Shown here piece by piece: positions 1 through 11,561 of a stretch of 64,000 bases of DNA. Numbering within the stretch: the first letter of the stretch is position 1; each line of letters begins with the position of its first letter. Source of the DNA: Darksidea phi (Eukaryota; Ascomycota; Dothideomycetes; Pleosporales; Lentitheciaceae). The stretch covers positions 593,994-657,993 of the forward strand of contig JASJFT010000002.1 in assembly GCA_030770425.1 (NCBI GenBank), given 5' to 3'. A program made the translations under genes and the position numbers. The notes under the pieces were generated by a model. That model had not been told where the DNA came from and did no database searches. It worked only from the letters and a program-made list of their open reading frames with translations.

Positions 1-272
1 GGCTGAAGATAACACGACGAAGCGGGGTTCAAAAGAATGGCGCGCATGCATTTTCCGGTCAGCATTCGAGCCAATAGCGACTCGGGTCATGCATGATTAC
101 CACAGTCATGCCACGTAGCGGAAGACCCATTCACATATGCTCAAACTGTATTTAGGCATGGTAAGGTTGCTAGAAAATCCTCAGCCAGGAAAACGTATCT
201 ATCCGACTCCCCACCGGCCCACCTCCCAACCTCAGAGTATAGCCGATCTTTCTGATCACATTTTGAGCGAGT

Positions 273-710
273 ATGACCACACAACAAAACAGCGACGAAG
301 TTAAAGTTCTACTCTCCAAAGAAGATGAATACCTAGTCATTGAATATTCAGTGACCGGGACCGACCGCGACGGCGTGTCTTGTCAAATGCAGCACTGGGA
401 CAGTTTAAAGAGGAATAAATACAAACTCAAGAAAAAACCCAAAGAAGTGAAGGGCGAAGGGTCTAAACTACGAATTAAATGTGGGTTCGAATTCCAAGTA
501 GAATCTACTGGATCGTCCAGGGTTCAGACATTGAAGAAAGAAGACGCGGAGACTCTCAAGGAATATTTCTTCCGGCTCGATTCCTGGGTTATTCCAAATC
601 ATGATTCGCACTGGTCATGGGCATTCTGTTTGGACGACGCATACGATGGGAAAGTGTGGATGGAATACATAAAGCCGAGAGCGAGAGCGAACACTTCATC
701 CCATAACTGA
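273..710 (+). CDS. small hypothetical protein, 145 aa
   Basis: Single-exon ORF from an ATG to TGA. The product is charged, rich in Lys and Glu in its middle, with several Trp residues near the C-terminus (HWSWAF region). I see no signal peptide, membrane segment or recognisable domain, and I do not recognise the family. It sits upstream of COG1 on the same strand with a 370 bp gap. Codon use looks ordinary, but there is no homology support, so it may be a lineage-specific gene or a chance ORF. Confidence 0.35.
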   Translation: MTTQQNSDEVKVLLSKEDEYLVIEYSVTGTDRDGVSCQMQHWDSLKRNKYKLKKKPKEVKGEGSKLRIKCGFEFQVESTGSSRVQTLKKEDAETLKEYFFRLDSWVIPNHDSHWSWAFCLDDAYDGKVWMEYIKPRARANTSSHN

Positions 711-1080
711 AGGATTTACAGAACTCCACTCTTATTCTACGCCTTCTTCGTGGATTTTTCTCTTCGAAAGTCACCTTTTGGACCCCTTTTGCGTCTTTGG
801 AGGGCGACCTTTTGCCTGTGGTGGCGCGGTCGAAGTACACGTACATAGCGCCATCTGATAGTGTGCCCCAAATCGCCCACGCTAACAGGAAGGGCGGACA
901 CCCGCATCGGCCACAGGGTTGCGCCGGAGGCGATGTATGTAGATATGGCTGAAGAGCATAGTGGGCCGAGGAGTGATAAAACACATTAAACCCGTGTCGC
1001 GCTGACTAAGTCGGTGAAACAATTTTCCATGCAGCTCTATCCCACGTGCCAACACCTTGCTCGATGCCCGCCTCAATGCC
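711..1080. other. intergenic, no gene seen
   Basis: Spacer between the small orphan ORF and the COG1 start. It would hold the COG1 promoter. Overlapping minus-strand ORFs here are GC-rich shadows with no recognisable content. Confidence 0.5.
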
Positions 1081-3540
1081 ATGGCGGCCGAAGCGCCCAA
1101 CACGCGGACGCTGAAGACGTGGGAAGACGCCTTCCAGTACCCCATTCCCGTGGTGCGGAAGCTGGAGCAGCAGCTACGCGCCAATGCCGACGAAAATCGC
1201 GAGAAGCTGCGGTCGCTGGTGGGGTAAGAATGCCATGTCGCAGAAGGTCGTTTTGGTCGCTGATTGAGTGGCAGGGCGAGCTATCGCGACCTCCTCGACA
1301 CGGCCGAGACCATTGTAGGCATGGAGATTGGCATGGAGCAGGTTGAGGCCAAGCTGGCCAGGGCAGGGCGCAAATGCAACACGAGGGCCGTAGAGCGCAT
1401 CACGGGCAATGCAAGCAAGATGAAGGGTGCTGCGCATACCGACCTAGCCAGCTATACGTTTGCCTCGCAGCTGGTAGTCCTGCGCAACTGTCCAGTTGTC
1501 ATGACAAGGCTGTTGAAGGGCGAGGGCTCGCATCTGCTAGTCGCCAAAGTGCTCGTCCTATCGCGCTTACTACACAAAGCCCTCTCCCACACCAGCAATA
1601 CGCCGCCCATCCTACACCAGCTGTGGGATCAGATACTCTCGGTGCGGCGAAAGCTGTTACGGCGCATCGACAGACGCCTGGCAGGTGCGACATGCGACGC
1701 TCCGGCCCTGCTCGAGACCATGTGCGCGTACGCGTTGGCGACCAGCTCCACGCCCACGCAGTTGCTGCGCCATTTCCACAAGTCGAGGCTGGACAACGCT
1801 GTCGGCCTGCTCCACCGCCGTGAGGAGCTTGCCAAGCATGGGACTGGCGCGCTACGCCTGTGCATCCAGACGTGTCAGGACACGCAGGCGATATTCCCAC
1901 GACGCTTAGCAGACTCGCTGGCAAGACTCAAAGCCCAACCACTCATTGAGGACGCTGACGTACGTGCTTTGTACGAACTCAACCTAGACATCCACGACCG
2001 CTGGATAGGAGACGAGGCACGCAATTACACGCCCTGGCCACGCCATGACGAGCTCCAGAGGGCAGAAGTAGAGAAGATACTGCATCAGTGGTCCAAACAG
2101 GCCATTTCCGCATTCCTCGGCGGCCTCAAAACGGCGCTCGAGAACGAGCATCGACTCGAAGAAGTTGCCTCGCTACGACAAGAGCTCGTCGAGACGTGGA
2201 TACTCTCCGGATCGCGGATGGCAGGCGTCAAGTCTGCAAACGTACTTGACCATCTCCGCGATACAATGAATGGTCACCTCGAAAGCATCGTCCGGTCACG
2301 CGCCCAAACCCTCCAATCCCTTGTCTCGGAAGTCTCACACATGCTGGATTCGTGGTCACCGGCGACTTCCTCTTCCGGTCTCTCACTCTGGAATACCGTC
2401 TCGGAAGCCGCACATCTGACCAATGGCGCGGCGGCATTCAAAACTAAAATTCGTAGTACGCACCAAGGTCGTGACGAACCTGTCATCAACATTGTGTCCA
2501 CTTTTGATGCTTGGATGAGTTCAGTTCTCCAAGTCAGGAATATTGTAAAGTCGATGAAGGAAGCACGCTGGGACGATACCTTCGCCGACGATGTCGACGA
2601 TTCGGACGACGAAGACTTTGGCGAGTCGCGGCAGACATTGCTCAGTGATGACGATCCGAGATTGTTGGAAGAGAAAACGCAAGAGGCACTGACCGAAGCC
2701 CTTCAAGTTATGGGCAAAAGCTTTGCACAGCTTGTTGAGGATCTGACCAGAGGTGAAGACACTGGGGATGTGCAAAGGATATGCTTTCTGCTGCGGGTGA
2801 TGAGGGAAGTCAGTGAAAAGATTCCAACGTTGAGGTTGCAGGATAAGGCGACGCCCCTTGCGACACCTTTCACACTCGAGCTGTTGAAACCGCTGCACGC
2901 AACACTCGCCAGGCACGTCGTACAACCGTCGACCGCGGCGTACCAGAAGTCACTAAGTAGAGCCATCAAGACGACATCAAATAGTCATATTCTGTGGGAA
3001 GGTCACCCGCCCTTACCTGCTCAGCCTTCACCCCACGCTTTTCGCTACGTGCAAAGAATGACGAAGACAATGGCGGGCTATGGGTGTGATCTATGGGCTC
3101 CCGCGTGTGTGTCAGTTCTCAAGGACCTGGCCTGTGAGAAGATATTCCCGCTCCTACAAGAGAACCTGGACGGCATTTTGGAGCTTGGCAAGGAGCCTGC
3201 GTTTGCAATGAAGCCAGAGCAAGAACCAAGTGAGAACAATAGCCCTACGGAGCAGAGGCCCCTCGATCCATCCGCAGAACTACAGCCTTCAAACAAGCCT
3301 ACCGAGAAAGCAGCTCTATCAACGTCTTCTAGGGTTGACCTCAGTGAGCAGAAGCTCAAGCAAGCAACCTTCGACGCCCTGTACATCCAGCGGTTTATTG
3401 GTAATACTGGGCGTGGCGATCCTATTGATGAGCTGTTTAAGAATGTGAATAAGCTGGACGAGAATAGTATGGCGAGGCTGAGAAAGAGTGCAGCTGATTA
3501 TGCGAAAAAGACGTATTTGCTGTTTGCGCTATTGGCATAA
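1081..3540 (+). CDS. COG1: conserved oligomeric Golgi complex subunit 1
   Basis: Two exons, 1081-1223 and 1275-3540, joined across a 51 bp intron (donor GTAAGA, acceptor GCAG) give 802 aa. The N-terminus carries the Cog1/Vps51-type helix: TWEDAFQYPIPVVRKLEQQL, then LRSLVG joined to ASYRDLLDTAETIVGME, which is the diagnostic pattern around the splice and fixes the intron. The rest is alpha-helical, with a long acidic stretch near residue 480 (DDVDDSDDEDFGE) and a low-complexity linker near 680-720. Cog1 is a lobe-A subunit of the COG tether, which acts in retrograde intra-Golgi vesicle transport on the cytosolic Golgi face. Length fits fungal Cog1 proteins. Only the far N-terminus is highly conserved, so the assignment rests mainly on it and on overall architecture. 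Confidence 0.85.
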
Positions 3541-4266
3541 TCAATCAATATAAGCGTACGCCCTCGATCCGGTCTTGTGCACGTACTCATGTAGGGTGAG
3601 AAGCTAGCCTTGACGTATCTCGAGCCCATCGTGTCCGACAAGTCAACTATCACACACGACAGAGACCCCCTTCATCATGCAGACTAACAGTGAACCATCG
3701 CACCCTAATTACCGCCCCCTCAAGCAAACCCACACAGCTCTTCCCATTAGATCAACATACATGCTCTTTTAACTTTTGCCCCTGTATTTTCGCCCACGCA
3801 CACATGAAACCCGAAGATCCGTCTTTGCAAGTGAGAGGTGTTAACATCTTTCTTGCCGAACACGACCGAGAGACCCTTGCAGAACAGTTGCGAAGCATTT
3901 ACTCGTGGTACCAGATAGAATCAAGCAGGGTGGATACATATCATTGTCGTATACTATTTGGAAAAGAAGCTGATTTGGAAGGAGCGGGTGTTGGTAGTGT
4001 AATGTGTTAGAGTTGGTAGTTGTATTGATCGTTGCGGGTGCTAGTTCAGTGGAGGGCGAGGCGAGTAAGTACACCAGTTCTAGTTCAAAGTTCGTTGGTC
4101 TGTACATCGACGCGGATAGAGGAGTCTACATGTGCGAGGAGATCATCTCAAAACGACTGGATGTTGAATTTTATGTAAATTGTGTGCCTCTAAAATATAT
4201 GGTATCTCGCCACCGTCTAAACGCCACAGTACTCGTTGAGCCCCCCTCCTCGACGCCATAAGTCTA
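3541..4266. other. convergent intergenic, no gene seen
   Basis: Space between the 3' ends of COG1 (+) and the PABA synthase gene (-). Short ORFs on the plus strand (3690-4010, 4004-4261) have no family features and overlap each other in different frames. The region probably holds the two 3' UTRs. Confidence 0.5.
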
Positions 4267-7029
4267 TCACCTCTGACCCCTGTTCAAGATAAGAGCCTCC
4301 CTTTCCAACATCTCCAACTGCGCCCGAAAATTCTCCAAGGTCCCCAGCAATGTCCTCGCCATCTCCCCAGCATCCACTCCTACATCGTCATCACCTCCGC
4401 CATGCAAAGAAGCCGACACCGCCGCCAGCTGATCCAGCTTCCTCTGTTCCTCACCACTTAGGATGGAAGGAAGATCCTGCGGCTTGAACGCTCTCGATGT
4501 GCTTTGGAACTTCGCTAACATCTCCTCGTATTCTGAATCCGGGGTGCTCTGCGCAGTTATTGCGCCCCCGGCTCCGATACTCCAAACGTCTTCAGTGGAG
4601 GTGGCAGCTGCGTCGTCCGTCTTGATTGCGGTTCGGATTACGACGGAGAAGTCTCCCCCACCCCCGATGTCAAGGTAGCCCAATACACCGGAGTATATAC
4701 CGCGACGTTGTTCCCCTTCTTCACGCTGGAGAATCTCGCACGAGCGCTTCTTTGGCGCGCCTGTCATGCTGCCCGGTGGAAGGGATCTTACGAAAGCATC
4801 ATAGCCAAGGTACTCTTCATCCTCCGAGGCTGACTTCGATACAGAGATGTAGTCCAAAGGATCCTCCCATTCCTCAGGCGTCCCCGCTTTCCTTACACCC
4901 CGCGGCACACCATCAACCACAGAAACAAGCTGCCACAGTGTCTTGTACTCTTCGATCTCCATAAGTTTTCGTACGTGAACATTTCCTGAGCCATATACGC
5001 CATGCAACTGATGTCTTACGAGGTCAACGATCATGAGGTTCTCAGCACGTTCTTTAGACGAAGAGAGTATGGCGTGAGCATCTGCGGCACTGACCCCGGG
5101 TTGCTTGGCAACGGTGCCTTTAATGGGTCGACACTGCGCTATTTGGGCGCGGTCCCAGCTGATGTACCGCTCTGGTGATGAACTGAGAATGTGCACGTTG
5201 TGGAGGCGCATGTAAGCGCCGAAAGGGGCGGGGTTTTGTGATGCGAGTCGCTTGTAGAGTTTCCACGACAAATCGTTTTTTTCTGATGTCGACAGACGAC
5301 AGATGCGAGGCTTACGGGCGCGGATCTGATTTGAGCTCGTGAGACACAGTTCGTAGCTTTGACCGTCTGCAATCTGTGCCTGGCACGAGGTAACAGAGGC
5401 GCAGTAGTCTTCGCGATTGACGATATATTCTGTGCAGGAAGCGAGGTATGTGTTGAGGGTAGCGTCTTGCTCAAAGGGGTTGGACTTGGGCATGGGTGTT
5501 CTGTTCGGCGTAGATTCCGCGCTCTTCCTGCCGACGGCTTCGTACAGCTTCTCCCAAGTATCACGGACCCAAACCCCATCTTCTGCCCCGCGTATGCTCT
5601 GAATGTAGATCTTTTTGAGCTGGTGGTCTACGACAATACTGCGGGTGATATATGCGAAACAAATGTCGGGGTAAGTGGCTCTCTCCCTAAACTGTACTTG
5701 AATCGTCTCCAGCCCAGCTTCATATGATGCGTAACCCATCAAACCTCCCCAAAACGGTGCCCATGTGGGTGTTGTAGGTGGATGGCGTATCATCTGCCGC
5801 AGATGCCCCATGAAATCGCGGATCCATTGCCATGGTTCTGGGCATTGCCACTCGCGCACGACTTTGTCCTTACCATCTCTTAACTGCATAACTTGCGTCC
5901 CAGCATAGTAATGTATCCTTGGTGTTTCTCCAGGAATAATCAGACCAATGATGGAGTGTCGGCCTGTTCCGGCAGCCATGGGTAACAAGTCCGGTTGCAA
6001 TCCAGACTCCAGAACTAGGGCTTCTCCATGGGATACATTAAAGAGCTCAACGATGTCTGAGATCGTCAGTCTCCCACTGCCAGTAGTGGCACAGTGAACA
6101 GATGTAGGCGGTGAGGGTTGATGCGACTCTCCATGTTCATGTCCGACAATAGTGGCTAAGTCCTCTAAGGTGCAGATTCTAGAAATATCACCAGGGACCG
6201 ATCTGCACGTGGTCTGAGATCGAGTAGGTAGGGGCGAAACGTCCCTTGAACCCTTTTCACGGCTTTCATTCCACGATCGAGCTTCGTCCCACCAATTTCG
6301 AATGATCTTCATGCCCTCGTCATTCGTGCAAATCGACTCGGGATGGAATTGTACGCCCCAGAATGGCTTGCTAACATGCTTCGCCGCCATCAGTACAGCG
6401 CCATTTCTTTTGCTGTCAAAGTCCCAAGCTAGCGGTTTGACGTTAGGACAAGATTCTGTAGGCTCCCAGAGCTCGGCCGGATAGCGGACAGCTTTTGTTA
6501 TCTGGATACGGTGTCCAATCATAACCTGTAAGGAATGATACTGAGTTGCCTCGACTTTCTCGACGCCGTTGAAGATGGACTGCCTATTGTGCAGGATCTC
6601 TGAGACGAGTCCATGGCGTGGTTCGCCAAGTCTCTTGATATTCGCGCCGAATGCGAAACACATTGACTGGAAGCCAAGACAAATACCAAGAACGGGTAGC
6701 AAGTCCTCGTCTGAGAGGGTCCACAGCGCTCTCATCAAGCCGACGTCTTGGTCGCATTCAGCCCAGCCAGGACCAGGCCCCGCGATGACAGCATCGAAGC
6801 TTTTAAGGTAGTCGAGAAAGCTCGTAATTCCATCAGCGAGCTCCTCACTGGATGTGGAATGCCCCGTCAACCCTGCGTTCCCCAAGTAATTGGAATCAGT
6901 ATCGATGAAGCATTTGACGACGTCAGCATCAACACACTGTTCAACACGCGCGATGATGTTGTTCGAGAAAGAGTCGTAGGCGTCTAGATAGAGGATACGC
7001 GGCCGCCTGGTGGTGCTGACAAGTGCCAT
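4267..7029 (-). CDS. para-aminobenzoate (ADC) synthase, fused PabA-PabB type
   Basis: Single exon, 920 aa. The N-terminal part (about residues 10-255) is a class I glutamine amidotransferase: GICLGF with the nucleophile Cys near 115 and FHPES with the catalytic His near 230. The C-terminal part (about 380-890) is a chorismate-binding enzyme: GGLMGYASYEAG, SSPERYISW, PIKGT near 637, ERAENLMIVDLVRHQL, GSMTGAPK near 753 and the terminal IGAGGAI near 823. The lysine of PIKGT is typical of ADC synthase (PabB) rather than anthranilate synthase. Fungi and plants carry this fusion (yeast ABZ1, Aspergillus pabaA). It makes 4-amino-4-deoxychorismate from chorismate and glutamine for folate synthesis. 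A Ser/Thr-rich linker of about 100 residues separates the two halves. No intron is needed. Confidence 0.93.
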   Translation of the reverse strand: MALVSTTRRPRILYLDAYDSFSNNIIARVEQCVDADVVKCFIDTDSNYLGNAGLTGHSTSSEELADGITSFLDYLKSFDAVIAGPGPGWAECDQDVGLMRALWTLSDEDLLPVLGICLGFQSMCFAFGANIKRLGEPRHGLVSEILHNRQSIFNGVEKVEATQYHSLQVMIGHRIQITKAVRYPAELWEPTESCPNVKPLAWDFDSKRNGAVLMAAKHVSKPFWGVQFHPESICTNDEGMKIIRNWWDEARSWNESREKGSRDVSPLPTRSQTTCRSVPGDISRICTLEDLATIVGHEHGESHQPSPPTSVHCATTGSGRLTISDIVELFNVSHGEALVLESGLQPDLLPMAAGTGRHSIIGLIIPGETPRIHYYAGTQVMQLRDGKDKVVREWQCPEPWQWIRDFMGHLRQMIRHPPTTPTWAPFWGGLMGYASYEAGLETIQVQFRERATYPDICFAYITRSIVVDHQLKKIYIQSIRGAEDGVWVRDTWEKLYEAVGRKSAESTPNRTPMPKSNPFEQDATLNTYLASCTEYIVNREDYCASVTSCQAQIADGQSYELCLTSSNQIRARKPRICRLSTSEKNDLSWKLYKRLASQNPAPFGAYMRLHNVHILSSSPERYISWDRAQIAQCRPIKGTVAKQPGVSAADAHAILSSSKERAENLMIVDLVRHQLHGVYGSGNVHVRKLMEIEEYKTLWQLVSVVDGVPRGVRKAGTPEEWEDPLDYISVSKSASEDEEYLGYDAFVRSLPPGSMTGAPKKRSCEILQREEGEQRRGIYSGVLGYLDIGGGGDFSVVIRTAIKTDDAAATSTEDVWSIGAGGAITAQSTPDSEYEEMLAKFQSTSRAFKPQDLPSILSGEEQRKLDQLAAVSASLHGGGDDDVGVDAGEMARTLLGTLENFRAQLEMLEREALILNRGQR

Positions 7030-7587
7030 TTTGTGATAGGTCGGGGCTTTTGTTGAGAGGCGGATGGTACAGGGACTCTACGGTCCCCAGCTGAATACCA
7101 GTGCGCGAGGGACAGTCTAGCAGTGCAGACGTATATATTGTGTATGTACGAGGCCGAGTTGCTTTGTGGTTGGGATGAAGGAAAACGGCACGCGAGAAGT
7201 CGGTTCCCCGACAGCCAAAAGTCAGGAAGGAGCGTGGAATGAAAGAGCGAGGCGCAGAGGTAAAGGCAGGCGTCACTGACGCAAGGAGAGACGCGGCCTG
7301 CAGCAGCACTGTCAAGTGAAGAGTTTTGGTATGACTGTGCAGAGGCAGGTGAGCGATACGGCTACTTATCGCAACCGTCCCGAGCCCCCGGTCACTTCTT
7401 ATGCAGGGTCCAGCAAGCCGATGCTCCAGACCGCCCGTTGCCCTTTGCGGCACTAGCGGCATATCATGCGCCTCATTCATCTCATACACCACCAGATCAG
7501 CCAGAGAACACACCAAAACCGCACACCGCGGCCCGATCAATTACAAGGCTAGACTGTTCCTGAGAGGTCTCAGGGCTTGCGGGTGCC
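7030..7587. other. intergenic, no gene seen
   Basis: This lies upstream of PABA synthase and downstream of the MFS transporter, both on the minus strand. It should contain the PABA synthase promoter and the transporter 3' UTR. Overlapping ORFs in both directions have no recognisable product. Confidence 0.5.
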
Positions 7588-9181
7588 CTACCCGGATCCC
7601 GGCGCCGTAAGGGGGTTTGCCACCTCTGTGTTCTCGGCGTTTGATTGGTCTTCTTCGACATGTCGGTCCGTTTCGGTGTCAGGCCTATCATCTTCCACGT
7701 GACTCCCATCATCTTGCCCAACAAGGATTGCCGCCTCCCGCGGCGCAACTCTGCCGGCAAAAAACACAAGGAGTAAGAGGTCATATGTGCCCTTCAGTGA
7801 ACCTGCTGCTACAAAAGCGACCCAGAAATGGTTACGGCCTGCAAGTAGGCCCGTAACCCATGGACCGCCACTTTGAGACAGTGTTTTGAGTATGTTCACA
7901 ACACCCATGACCGCAGTGCGCTCCTCCGGGAGCACTACAATGGATAGGAAGGCGGAACGAGGGGCTTGGTCCATACTGTTTAGGACGGCCCGTGCCACGA
8001 GGAGGCATATGGTCGCTGGCAATCCGGGTGGAGCGGGAAGAAGTGCGAGGAAGATTGAGCTAGGCAGATGGGTAACGACCATGGCTTGAATAAGACCAAG
8101 ACGTTTTGCTAGAGATGAGGCGAAGACATTGCCGATAGTGGAGATGAACCTATATGTACATTAGCGGGAGAGTAGTATGGAATATTGAATCCTCGAACGG
8201 TACATACCATGTAGCAGACATGATCCCACCGAGCTTCCCCTTCTCAAGCTGGAATTTGCGTTCGAGGTAGAAGTTGATCAAGGAGAAGGGAATCATCCCA
8301 CTGCCCAACGAGTCCAAGAAGAAGAGACTGCACAGCTTAAGCAGGATCCAGCGAGTAGGCTCTGAAAACCTGCTGATAGGATTCCACCGCATTAAGCTCT
8401 TCTTTGATTCCAAACGCACTTGATCAAAAGCACTCCGACCGGCATAACCGCTCAATAGAGGTTCGTTCTCATCGACGCGCCGTTCTTCTTCCTGTGACCC
8501 TTTCTTTTGGCCGTGCTCGCATTCCAGACTCAGACACAGCGTCATGATAGCCTTGACACAACCAACGCCAGTATATGTCCAGAAAATCGTACGGTACGCA
8601 TCCAGCTCGGACCAACCGTCCAACGCCTGCAGTCGATCCACAGCTTGACCCCCAGCTATCAAACCACTCGAGGTGCCCAGCACCGCCAGAACCACATACC
8701 AGGTAAAAACGTCGGATCTTTGAGCTTCGGGCACCAAATGTGCTAATGTCGACTCCTCGACTGCTCTGAAAGGACCAATCTCATTGCCAGTAGGACTGAT
8801 AACCCCAATAATAGCAGCCATGAGTAATGCCACGTAGTTGTTCGTAAGCGCAAAGACGGAACCCGAAAGTGCCATAGCGACCGCTCCTAAAAACAGCGTT
8901 CTTCGTCTTCCTAGAGAGTCGGCCATCAAGGTTAGAAGCAGGCTGACGATGACATCTCCTAGAAGAGTCAGAGTCATAAAGAGTCCAATCTGTGCATCCG
9001 AAAAGCCTAGCTCTTCGAAGTAGAGTGCGAGTATCAGAGCGACGGCGCCGTACGCGAAAAGGCGAAGATAACGAGCGAGGATAATGATATAGACGTCTTT
9101 TCCGGCCGACTTCATGGCCTTGAGGCCAAGCTCATTAGCGAGCCATCGCGAAGCTTTGGCGATGCCATGTCGAAACGGCAT
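7588..9181 (-). CDS. major facilitator superfamily transporter
   Basis: Two exons on the minus strand, 9181-8208 and 8149-7588, with a 58 bp intron (donor GTATGT, acceptor ATATAG) that splits a Trp codon; 511 aa. About ten to twelve hydrophobic segments are visible. The loop after the second carries the MFS A-motif variant MADSLGRRRTLFLGA. A long cytosolic loop with NEPLL near residue 245 sits between the two six-helix halves, and the C-terminal tail (DDGSHVEDDRPDTETDRH) is hydrophilic. It resembles the uncharacterised yeast YJR124C type of MFS protein; the substrate cannot be told from sequence. The next gene upstream lies more than 800 bp away. Confidence 0.82.
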
Positions 9182-10028
9182 AGTTGTGAGATCCAGACTC
9201 CAAAAGGATCATAACAACGTCGGATGCGCAGCGACTTTACCCGAATTGCGAAGGGCCTAGCGTGACGTGTGGGAGGGACAAGGCGCAACCCGTGCACCTA
9301 TTGTACACTTCCGAGTCAAGACTGCTCAGAAAGTGAAGAAAAATAACTGAACATAACGAAGGGAGCTCACTGTTGGGCCCAAATTGCACAGCCTTGAAAC
9401 GTTTGAGGGTGCCTGGGAGGATTCGGAACATACGTCAGTCATGATGACTGCCCGCATTCGGAAGGTACCCAGCATGCGCTAGCGTTACAAGTGCTCTCTA
9501 TCGCAGGTTGGAGAATATCAAGCGTTAAGAGGTATGTGTGTTTACAAGAATTGAGAAAGACATAGTGAGGAGGCCATGTCTATCGTAGTGCAGCAACTGG
9601 GCACAAGAGGCTCTAGAAGAACGCAACGTGTTTCACATCACCAATCAATCACCCGCGCGAAAGATCTATTAGCGGATAGATATGTTTGCCCAGACTACCA
9701 AACACCCAGAAAGGAAATGGGAAGATGACGCCAGTGACCAACACAATATGGCCATGATAGCAATCTCGTCTACTATTCAGCTTCCCTGGCTACTAATCCG
9801 CCTGTGTGACCACCTTCGTCTCCAAGATGCAGAAAATTTGCTACTGAGACCGAGAAGGAATCCAAACAGGGCCAAACCGCCCCATCTAAGCCATGCATGG
9901 AAGATCGAGGGACGACTCGCTGTGAAGAGAGAAACCATGACACTGAGCATTAGGTACCCAGCCGTGCTACACCAGGACAAACACCCACGCCGGAACTGTA
10001 GGAACTTGGCATGTTGGGACGCTCTCCA
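9182..10028. other. intergenic, no convincing gene
   Basis: About 850 bp between the MFS start and the YPT1 stop. ORFs of 60-116 codons occur on both strands (for example 9682-10032 plus, 9777-9980 minus); the minus one is partly hydrophobic, but neither shows a family signature. Confidence 0.45.
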
Positions 10029-10967
10029 TTAGCAGCAGCCGCCGCCCGAGCCGCTCTGCACGCCTTGGCCCTGTCCGATGGGCACTGTGGGCTTGTTGTT
10101 AACGGTTGTGGTGCCCATGCGCTCCTTGATTTGGCGGGCCATGGTCAAGAAAGCCTGCTCGACGTTGGTGGCGCTCTTTGCAGACGTCTCCAGGAAGGGG
10201 ATGCCGAGACTGTCCGCAAATTCCTACATGGGTTGTCAGAACTGCTGCCTCGTAGTGAGCAACGCAACCGTTAACGCACCTTTGCCACCGTATACTCAAC
10301 CACCTTCTTGTCTGTCATATCGGACTTGTTGCCCACCAACAGCTTGTTGACACCCTCGGTAGCATAGCGATCGATCTCCTGGAGCCACTGCTTCACGTTG
10401 TTGAAAGAATCCATCTCTGTGACATCGTAAACGACGCAGATGCCGTGCGCGCCCCGGTAGTATGACGAGGTGATGGTGCGGAAGCGCTCCTGGCCGGCGG
10501 TATCCCACTGCATGGTATTAGAACATCAGCAGTTTCTAGGCGGCGTGTAGAGTGACGTACGATCTGAAGCTTTACCGTCTTGCCATCCAGCTCGATGGTT
10601 CGGATTTTCTGCGCTAGGTTAGTCTATCACCTGCTGACAGGCAGCCATCACAAAGGGTAAACGCACGAAATCGACGCCGATAGTGGAGATGTAGCTCTCC
10701 GTGTATGTGTCATCGGCAAAACGGAGCAGCAAACAAGACTTGCCGACGCCAGAGTCGCCGATGAGGAGAAGCTTGAAGAGGTAGTCGTATCTACAGAGCA
10801 GGCGTCAGCCGGGTCGTCCGTGGGGATCTCGAGCCGTTCGAGAACCACTCAAATCCAAAAGGTACTCTGCAGGGCTCAAGTCAGCAACATCCTGAAGCCA
10901 TGTCCGTTATCCACGTCCCCAAGGCGTGGCGCTGAAGGTTGGGCGGTACGCACTACTCAGGGTTCAT
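10029..10967 (-). CDS. YPT1: Rab1-type small GTPase Ypt1
   Basis: Five exons on the minus strand: 10967-10957, 10790-10667, 10608-10561, 10507-10280, 10223-10029; 201 aa, the usual length for fungal Ypt1. All G-box motifs are present: GDSGVGKS (P-loop), the effector region ending [25 protein letters not shown], and ETSAK in the last exon. The C-terminus is GGGCC, the double-cysteine geranylgeranylation site. Ypt1 recruits tethers for ER-to-Golgi and intra-Golgi transport and acts in autophagy; COG (this window) is a known Rab1 effector. The first exon holds only 11 coding bases (MNPE split), followed by a 166 bp intron. The first donor (GTAGTG) is weak but is the only one that restores the conserved MNPEYDYLFK start. 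Confidence 0.94.
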
Positions 10968-11561
10968 GATGGCGGTGGCTATGACAGTTACGGCGAAGTG
11001 ATGTCGAGTGTGTCGGTACACTGGGGACGGTGGGCGGGATATGTGGACGTTACAGCGACGGGGTGTCGGGGTTAAGTAGAGCGCAGGTGGTAGATGCGCG
11101 GTGATGAGGTTCTAAGGCAACGGACCGCTTGCCAAGTGACGGGTCTGTGCACTAGCACGAGAGACCGCTGCGGTCACAGGTCGCTTTCGAGACCTTGGTA
11201 CATCACATTCGCATCCTATCTCTGTTGCCTTGGCTTGCCTGCATCAGCTGCTTTCTCTCGCCCGTTCACAGGTCAGCAATCCAAGGGAAGCTTGAAATCA
11301 TCTGCAAAAATGGGGATATCTGAATGCCCAGTCCAAGTTTCACGTGACCCGAGTGCAGCTGCAAACAAATGTTGACACCAATATACATGTGTACAGATCC
11401 ACATGATATCGCATGAGACGAGAGAATGGAGAAAGGTAGATTATTCTAAGAGTTCACAGATGTCCCACACCATGTGCCCTGCAACGCTTGCCCGACGACC
11501 GTCTATGACCATCCATAACCCCAGCCCTATATAATACAACGTAGAAAGTCAACAGACGAAC
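10968..11561. other. intergenic, YPT1 upstream region
   Basis: About 590 bp between the YPT1 ATG and the GGC1 stop, both minus strand. It should hold the YPT1 promoter and the GGC1 3' UTR. No supported ORF or RNA gene was seen. Confidence 0.5.

Noticed and set aside
484..500. tRNA B-box-like sequence gggttcgaattcc
   Set aside because: It does not fit the full B-box, no A-box lies at the right distance, and it falls inside an ORF.
3690..4261. Two plus-strand ORFs downstream of COG1
   Set aside because: No recognisable features; they lie in a convergent 3' region and overlap each other out of frame.
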